A program made the position numbers and the translations under genes. This document shows positions 32,043 through 36,278 of a DNA stretch of 36,278 nt, piece by piece. Under the pieces are notes generated by a model. That model had not been told where the DNA came from and searched no databases. It saw nothing but the letters and a program-made list of their open reading frames with translations. The stretch is from CAZOWM01 sp964583615 (lineage in GTDB: Bacteria > Spirochaetota > B62-G9 > DRHN01): positions 1 to 36,278 of the forward strand of contig CAZOWM010000036.1 of assembly GCA_964583615.1 (NCBI GenBank), read 5' to 3'. How positions within the stretch are numbered: the stretch's first letter is position 1; each line of letters opens with the position of its first letter.

Positions 32043-32990
32043 GTGCAAGGTAGAAGAGAAGGGGATCAAAGGGAGAACCATTTTCAAAAAAAAACACGTT
32101 TCATTACCCGGTATGAAAACTCAAATATGTTTCCTGTGTCACTTCTCGTGCCGGTCCTTGCGTTTTTCCTCATCTGGAACCTCATTCCTCTCCTCTGGAT
32201 GACCGGCCTCAGCTTCTACAATTTTTCCATGGTGACCGGAAATCCTCAGAAGTTCATCGGGTTCGGAAATTATCTCGATATTCTCAACAACGACAGTGTG
32301 TGGGGCAGCTTCGGAAAGACGTTTCTCTGGCTTGTCACAACCGTCGGCATAGAGACAGTGCTTGGGATTCTCCTCGGTTTTTTGTTCTGGAACAGCGCTG
32401 ACCTTCCAGGGAGACGGATTGCGCTCACGCTTCTGTTTACACCGATGCTGCTTGCTCCTGCCTCTACAGGGACATTTTTCCGTCTCATCTACGAACCGAC
32501 ATTTGGCATACTGAACCATTTTCTCACACAAATGGGGTTTGCAAAAATCGATTTTCTTGGTGACCTGAACTGGGCCTTCCCCTGCGTTGCTCTCGTAGAC
32601 ATCTGGATGTGGACTCCTTTCATGATCCTCATTACACTTGCAGCGCTCGGTTCTGTGCCCAAGGCGGAGCTCGAGGCTGCGAGGATCGACAAGCTTCCCT
32701 GGATGAAGCGCCTCATGTATATCATTTTACCGTACGGGAAGTTCATACTCATGCTCGGAATCATTCTCCGTACCATCGAGTCATTTAAAACCATGGATCT
32801 AGTGTATCTCATGACAAAAGGGGGCCCGGGAAACAAAACGGAGTTGATTGCCATCGACCTGTGGCGCAAGGCTTTTGAGGGGTTCACGATGGGGTGGTCT
32901 TCTGCACTTGCAGTCATCATGCTGCTCACTGCAATTGCGTTCACCTCGGTGTTTCTCTATATTCTCAAGATAAGCCGCGAGAGGAGGTAG
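32043..32990 (+). CDS. MalF-type sugar ABC permease, GlpP-like
   Basis: This 315-residue inner-membrane permease has six main hydrophobic helices after a hydrophilic N-terminus. The EAA loop that contacts the ATPase is ELEAARIDKLPWMKRLMYIILP; the usual Gly after Asp is replaced by Lys. The start is GTG with AGGGG about ten bases upstream; the next in-frame Met (32127) has no ribosome-binding site. It is followed six bases later by the MalG-type partner and belongs to the GlpVPQST-like operon. Confidence 0.9.
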   Translation: MQGRREGDQRENHFQKKTRFITRYENSNMFPVSLLVPVLAFFLIWNLIPLLWMTGLSFYNFSMVTGNPQKFIGFGNYLDILNNDSVWGSFGKTFLWLVTTVGIETVLGILLGFLFWNSADLPGRRIALTLLFTPMLLAPASTGTFFRLIYEPTFGILNHFLTQMGFAKIDFLGDLNWAFPCVALVDIWMWTPFMILITLAALGSVPKAELEAARIDKLPWMKRLMYIILPYGKFILMLGIILRTIESFKTMDLVYLMTKGGPGNKTELIAIDLWRKAFEGFTMGWSSALAVIMLLTAIAFTSVFLYILKISRERR

Positions 32991-32996
32991 GCGTTT

Positions 32997-33827
32997 ATGC
33001 GGGAACGAACCAGAAAGACTCTCTATCACATATTGCTATGGGCCGTTGCGGTTGTCTTTTTCCTTCCGGTAATCTGGATAATCCTCGCTTCATTCAAGAC
33101 AAAAAATCAGCTTCTCTCGATCCCTCCGGTGTGGTTTTTCAAGCCGACGTTCGCGAATTTCATCGATCTTTTCACCAGGCCGAACATAGTGCAGTATCTT
33201 ATCAACAGCCTCATCATTTCGATATCTGCGGTGACGATCGCAATCGTGGTTTCCTTTCTTGCAGCCTACATTTTCTCACGATACAAGCCGGCGGGAACGG
33301 ACCTGATGATGTTCCTTCTTCTTTCGATCCGTATGGTTCCTGCGGCTGCTTCAGTTGTTCCTGTGTTTCTGATGTATGTTGCATTCGGGTGGAAGGACAC
33401 CTGGTACGGGATGATTCTGTTTTATACGATGTTCAGCATTCCTTTTTCCGTGTGGATATTGAAAGGATTTGTCGACGGGGTATCTCCACGGTTTGATGAA
33501 ACGGGGCTGGTGAACGGTGCTTCGCGCTTTCACGTGCTCTTTAAGGTAATCTTACCGCAGGTAAAACCGGGCCTCATCGCCGCATTCATCTTCAATTTGG
33601 TGTTCGTGTGGAATGAGTTTCTGTTCAACTACCTGATCGGTGGAAAGAGAACGACCATGGTGCCTGTGGCTCTGTCAACATGGATGTACGAGCAGGCTGG
33701 GATGGATTGGACGTTCGTGGCTACAATGACCGTAATATACATGATACCGCCCATTGCTGTGATATTCTTTTTCCAGAAATATCTCCTGATCGGCATGACC
33801 TTTGGAACGGTGAGAGGCGAGGTATGA
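32997..33827 (+). CDS. MalG-type sugar ABC permease, GlpQ-like
   Basis: This 276-residue inner-membrane permease is the partner of the MalF-type subunit. The EAA loop reads DETGLVNGASRFHVLFKVILP. AGGAGG overlapping the previous stop serves as ribosome-binding site. Its own stop overlaps the start of a small membrane gene in ATGA (33824-33827), so the two should be translated together. Confidence 0.92.
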   Translation: MRERTRKTLYHILLWAVAVVFFLPVIWIILASFKTKNQLLSIPPVWFFKPTFANFIDLFTRPNIVQYLINSLIISISAVTIAIVVSFLAAYIFSRYKPAGTDLMMFLLLSIRMVPAAASVVPVFLMYVAFGWKDTWYGMILFYTMFSIPFSVWILKGFVDGVSPRFDETGLVNGASRFHVLFKVILPQVKPGLIAAFIFNLVFVWNEFLFNYLIGGKRTTMVPVALSTWMYEQAGMDWTFVATMTVIYMIPPIAVIFFFQKYLLIGMTFGTVRGEV

Positions 33828-34114
33828 CAGGCCGTAAAAGATATTTTTCTGACGTAATGCACGACATCCTTATCGTGGTACTCGTTCTCGGGATGATTCT
33901 GATCGCTCAGCAGTTCAGCAAGGGAGTGTACAAAGTTGGGGTGATCACTCTCGCTGTTGCAACCTTTCTCCAGATAGGGTTCGGGAACATTCCTTCGAAA
34001 ACACGGTTCGGCAGATCGATGAAACTACTGGGAATCGCGCTCTTCATCATCGTGTTCGTGTTCGGCCTGGGAGTTGTGCTCGCGCCGGTTTTGGTAAATT
34101 TTGTTCGGGGGTAA
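33824..34114 (+). CDS. small three-helix membrane protein coupled to the ABC permease
   Basis: This 96-residue protein has three hydrophobic helices (about 12-30, 37-54 and 68-93), a short N-terminal basic stretch, and no known motif. It overlaps the permease stop by four bases and is followed five bases later by the first ATPase, so it is a component of this operon. In rhizobial glycerol importer operons a different small membrane protein (DUF2160) sits next to the permeases. This one is positionally similar, but I cannot show that it is homologous. It may be a transporter subunit or assembly factor. Confidence 0.75.
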   Translation: MTGRKRYFSDVMHDILIVVLVLGMILIAQQFSKGVYKVGVITLAVATFLQIGFGNIPSKTRFGRSMKLLGIALFIIVFVFGLGVVLAPVLVNFVRG

Positions 34115-34118
34115 TGCA

Positions 34119-35225
34119 TTGAGAGCGGCGGAATTTCAGAATGTTACCCAGACGTACCATCATGATACCGTACTGGAAAATATAAACATGAAAATTGATT
34201 CCGGTGTATTTGCCGTCATCTTCGGCCCTCCGGGGTGCGGAAAATCTGTATTGCTTCGATTGCTTACCGGCCTTGAAACGCCGACTGAAGGAAAAATATT
34301 CATGCGAGAAGAGGATGTCACGGGTGTTCCCTCAGGTGAGAGAAGCATCGGGTATGTACCACAGTCGTTTGCGCTTTATCCGCATTTCAAGGTGTACGAA
34401 AACATCTCATATCCACTCAGGCTTATAGGCGCGAAAAAAGCGGAAATCGACGAAGCAGTGAAGAGGGCTGCGCATATGCTCAGGATAACTCCTCTGCTGG
34501 AAAAATATCCGGATCAATTGAGTGGAGGTGAAAAACAGCGGGTGGCGCTGGCCCGGGGTATAACCAAAAAAACGGGAATCTACGTCTTTGATGATCCTTT
34601 GAGCGGTCTGGATTTCAAATTACGGGAGCAACTCATCGACGATCTCAAGGAGATGCAGGAGGCGCTCGGCGCGACTTTCATCTATACGACCTCAGACACC
34701 CTTGAAGCAATGATACTCGCGGAACAGATATTCATCCTTGACGGTGGAAGGATCCTCGAACACGGCTCTCTCGAGGATATGTATTACACACCGGGTAATA
34801 TTCGGACTATGGAGCTTTTGGGATTTCCCGAAGCAAACGTTTTAAACGGCGAGCTTTTGCAGCGGGACGGATCTTTGATATGCAAAACCAAACTGTTCGA
34901 TTTCCCTGTAAAACCAGAGGCAGGGATGATCGTCAAGGAAGAGCACCGTGAAGTTTTCGTTGGAATCCGGCCGCAGGACATGAAGCCAGGACTGAAAAGG
35001 CAGAAAGACACGCTCTCAGCCGAAGCACGAATCATATTGAAGGAAGATCTGGGCGGTGAGTTTATCGTGCATCTAGATATCAATGGGCTGCGGTTGCTCT
35101 CTTTTGTCAGACAGGATGACCTTTATCTTCTTTCCGATGAAGAGATCACGATCGGGATCCCCATGGAAGAGATCGTGATTTTTTCATCAGAAGATGGAAC
35201 GAGGATAGGGCGGGGAGGAGGGTGA
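34119..35225 (+). CDS. GlpS-like ABC ATPase with degenerate catalytic residues
   Basis: This 368-residue MalK/GlpS-type ATPase has Walker A GPPGCGKS (36-43) and a good signature LSGGE (134-138). Its Walker B ends FDDP with Asp159 in place of catalytic Glu, and the switch position reads TTSDTLEAM with Ser192 in place of His. An OB-like regulatory domain fills the C-terminus. The family's GlpS likewise lacks the switch His. It starts at TTG with GGGGT upstream; no suitable ATG exists. Its partner downstream has the complementary defects, so the two probably form a heterodimer. The TTG start may lower its expression. Confidence 0.9.
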   Translation: MRAAEFQNVTQTYHHDTVLENINMKIDSGVFAVIFGPPGCGKSVLLRLLTGLETPTEGKIFMREEDVTGVPSGERSIGYVPQSFALYPHFKVYENISYPLRLIGAKKAEIDEAVKRAAHMLRITPLLEKYPDQLSGGEKQRVALARGITKKTGIYVFDDPLSGLDFKLREQLIDDLKEMQEALGATFIYTTSDTLEAMILAEQIFILDGGRILEHGSLEDMYYTPGNIRTMELLGFPEANVLNGELLQRDGSLICKTKLFDFPVKPEAGMIVKEEHREVFVGIRPQDMKPGLKRQKDTLSAEARIILKEDLGGEFIVHLDINGLRLLSFVRQDDLYLLSDEEITIGIPMEEIVIFSSEDGTRIGRGGG

Positions 35226-35228
35226 ATC

Positions 35229-36278
35229 GTGCCGAATATTCACACAGAAAATCTTCGTAAGGAGTACAGGGAAGTGACCGCTGTCCGTGACGTGACGATC
35301 ACCTTTCCGACATCGACAGTAACCTGCCTGCTCGGCCCTTCAGGGTGCGGGAAAACAACGCTTCTGCGGATGATCGCCGGGCTTGAAAAGCCGACGTCAG
35401 GAGAAATCTATTTCGACAATGTTCCGGCTACGTCTCTGGAGCCGGAAAAGAGGAATATCGGGATGGTGTTTCAATATCCCGTCGTGTACAGGGGCCTGAA
35501 CGTATACAGAAATATCGACCTCCCGCTTGCACAGGCCAAGCTGTCCGAAGGGGAGAGGAAAAAACGCATTGAAGAAGTTGTCGGGGTTCTCGACCTGGAA
35601 GACAGTCTGGAAAAAAATATTGGTGATCTTGACAGCAGTACACGACAGAAAGTCGCGGTTGCCCGGGCAATCGCACGAAAGCCGCAGATCATTCTTTTTG
35701 ATGAGCCTCTCACAAACGTCGATGTGAATACCAAAGTCCAGCTCAAAGAAGCACTGAAGAAACTTACTATACAGCTGAAACAGACCATAGTATACGTCAC
35801 CCACGATCAAACCGAAGCAATGACGCTTGCAGATCAGATCGCATTGATGAATCAAGGGGAAATCGTTCAGCAGGATACCCCGCGCGCCCTCTACAACCAC
35901 CCAAGTGATGTTTTTGGAGGGTGGTTTTTGGGAAATCCCGGCATGAATTTTATCGAGGTTCATGTTGAAGACGGGAAAAAACCCGCGAAAGTGAAATGTG
36001 CCATCTTTCCGAAAGATATACGGCTGCCGGACACACACGGTGAAAATAGGGTCACCCTGGGGGTTCGACCTGAAAATGTACGAATCCTCAAAGCAAAATC
36101 TGAAACTGCGGTACGCGCACAGGTCATAAGGAAGTCAATACAGGTGGGAGGGCAGTACCTGCTACTGTTGAAAATCGGAGACGTAGTCCTGAAATCGAAA
36201 GTACCCCCTAAGCTCGGGTACGGGGTGAGAAAGGAAGTGTGGATAGAGGTTTTGGTCTCCCAGGTGGTTGTTTTCGGA
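35229..36278 (+). CDS. GlpT-like ABC ATPase, 3' end beyond window
   Basis: At least 350 residues are visible, with no stop before the window end. Walker A is GPSGCGKTT (36-44), Walker B LFDEP with Glu159, and the switch His192 is present (YVTHDQTEAM). The signature is not LSGGQ but LDSSTRQ (134-140). The FQYPVVYRGLNVY segment matches the aromatic-rich Q-loop region of GlpT proteins. The start is GTG with GGAGG nearby, three bases after the previous stop. With the GlpS-like protein it should form a dimer in which one ATP site is intact and one is degenerate. The C-terminal OB-like domain is partial. Confidence 0.9.
   Translation, partial: MPNIHTENLRKEYREVTAVRDVTITFPTSTVTCLLGPSGCGKTTLLRMIAGLEKPTSGEIYFDNVPATSLEPEKRNIGMVFQYPVVYRGLNVYRNIDLPLAQAKLSEGERKKRIEEVVGVLDLEDSLEKNIGDLDSSTRQKVAVARAIARKPQIILFDEPLTNVDVNTKVQLKEALKKLTIQLKQTIVYVTHDQTEAMTLADQIALMNQGEIVQQDTPRALYNHPSDVFGGWFLGNPGMNFIEVHVEDGKKPAKVKCAIFPKDIRLPDTHGENRVTLGVRPENVRILKAKSETAVRAQVIRKSIQVGGQYLLLLKIGDVVLKSKVPPKLGYGVRKEVWIEVLVSQVVVFG

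Noticed and set aside
1..36278. CRISPR arrays, transposases, phage genes or rRNA.
   Set aside because: None seen: no regularly spaced repeats, no integrase or transposase motifs, no ribosomal RNA sequence.

Overview
The window looks like a piece of a draft spirochaete chromosome of moderate G+C. Two 100-base runs of N (17170-17269 and 22507-22606) mark scaffold joins. The spirochaete assignment is inferred from an LptD-type outer-membrane assembly protein together with LpxB-like and sugar-modifying genes, several large sugar ABC operons, periplasmic binding proteins with an F-A-K-G-E-type signal-peptide end, and a TTG-started ribosomal protein S21. No rRNA, tRNA or taxon-specific marker confirms it.

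Layout. 1-1150: a MazEF-type toxin-antitoxin pair under an operator-overlapped promoter, followed by a degenerate integron attC-like hairpin and about 330 bases without a gene. 1151-5168 (minus): a stress-response unit of a DsrE-family protein, an OmpR-type response regulator, a histidine kinase and a periplasmic HtrA/DegP protease. The stretch just before the protease holds a CATTACA direct repeat suited to an OmpR-type regulator and an inverted repeat that could hide the protease ribosome-binding site. 5256-10636: single genes (alpha/beta hydrolase, DUF218/YdcF protein with a duplicated start region, exported SH3-like protein, class V aminotransferase, membrane coiled-coil protein, cold-shock protein). 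10747-15528: housekeeping genes trpS, rpsU (strong terminator), murD, an eukaryote-type UDP-sugar pyrophosphorylase and rdgB. 15553-19939: a promoter, a 52-residue membrane protein, an APC permease, a universal-stress domain and a hydantoinase/oxoprolinase-like ATPase, which together look like one operon. 19981-25082: cell-envelope genes (LptD-like, DegT aminotransferase fragment, GT2 glycosyltransferase, LpxB-like glycosyltransferase).

25231-36278: two sugar/polyol ABC importers around a divergent DeoR-type regulator. The first is a ribose-type (CUT2) system with one binding protein, two different permeases and one single-domain ATPase. The second resembles the rhizobial glycerol importer GlpVPQST: binding protein, two MalFG-type permeases, a small three-helix membrane protein and two unlike ATPases. 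In the second ATPase pair, the first protein keeps a good signature motif but has lost the catalytic Glu and switch His, while the second keeps Glu and His but has lost the signature. The predicted heterodimer would therefore have one competent and one degenerate ATP site. The last gene runs off the window.

The observations most worth a second look are the HtrA control region (operator plus possible ribosome-binding-site-sequestering hairpin), the asymmetric ATPase pair with its small membrane partner, and the small membrane ORF translationally coupled to the APC permease.
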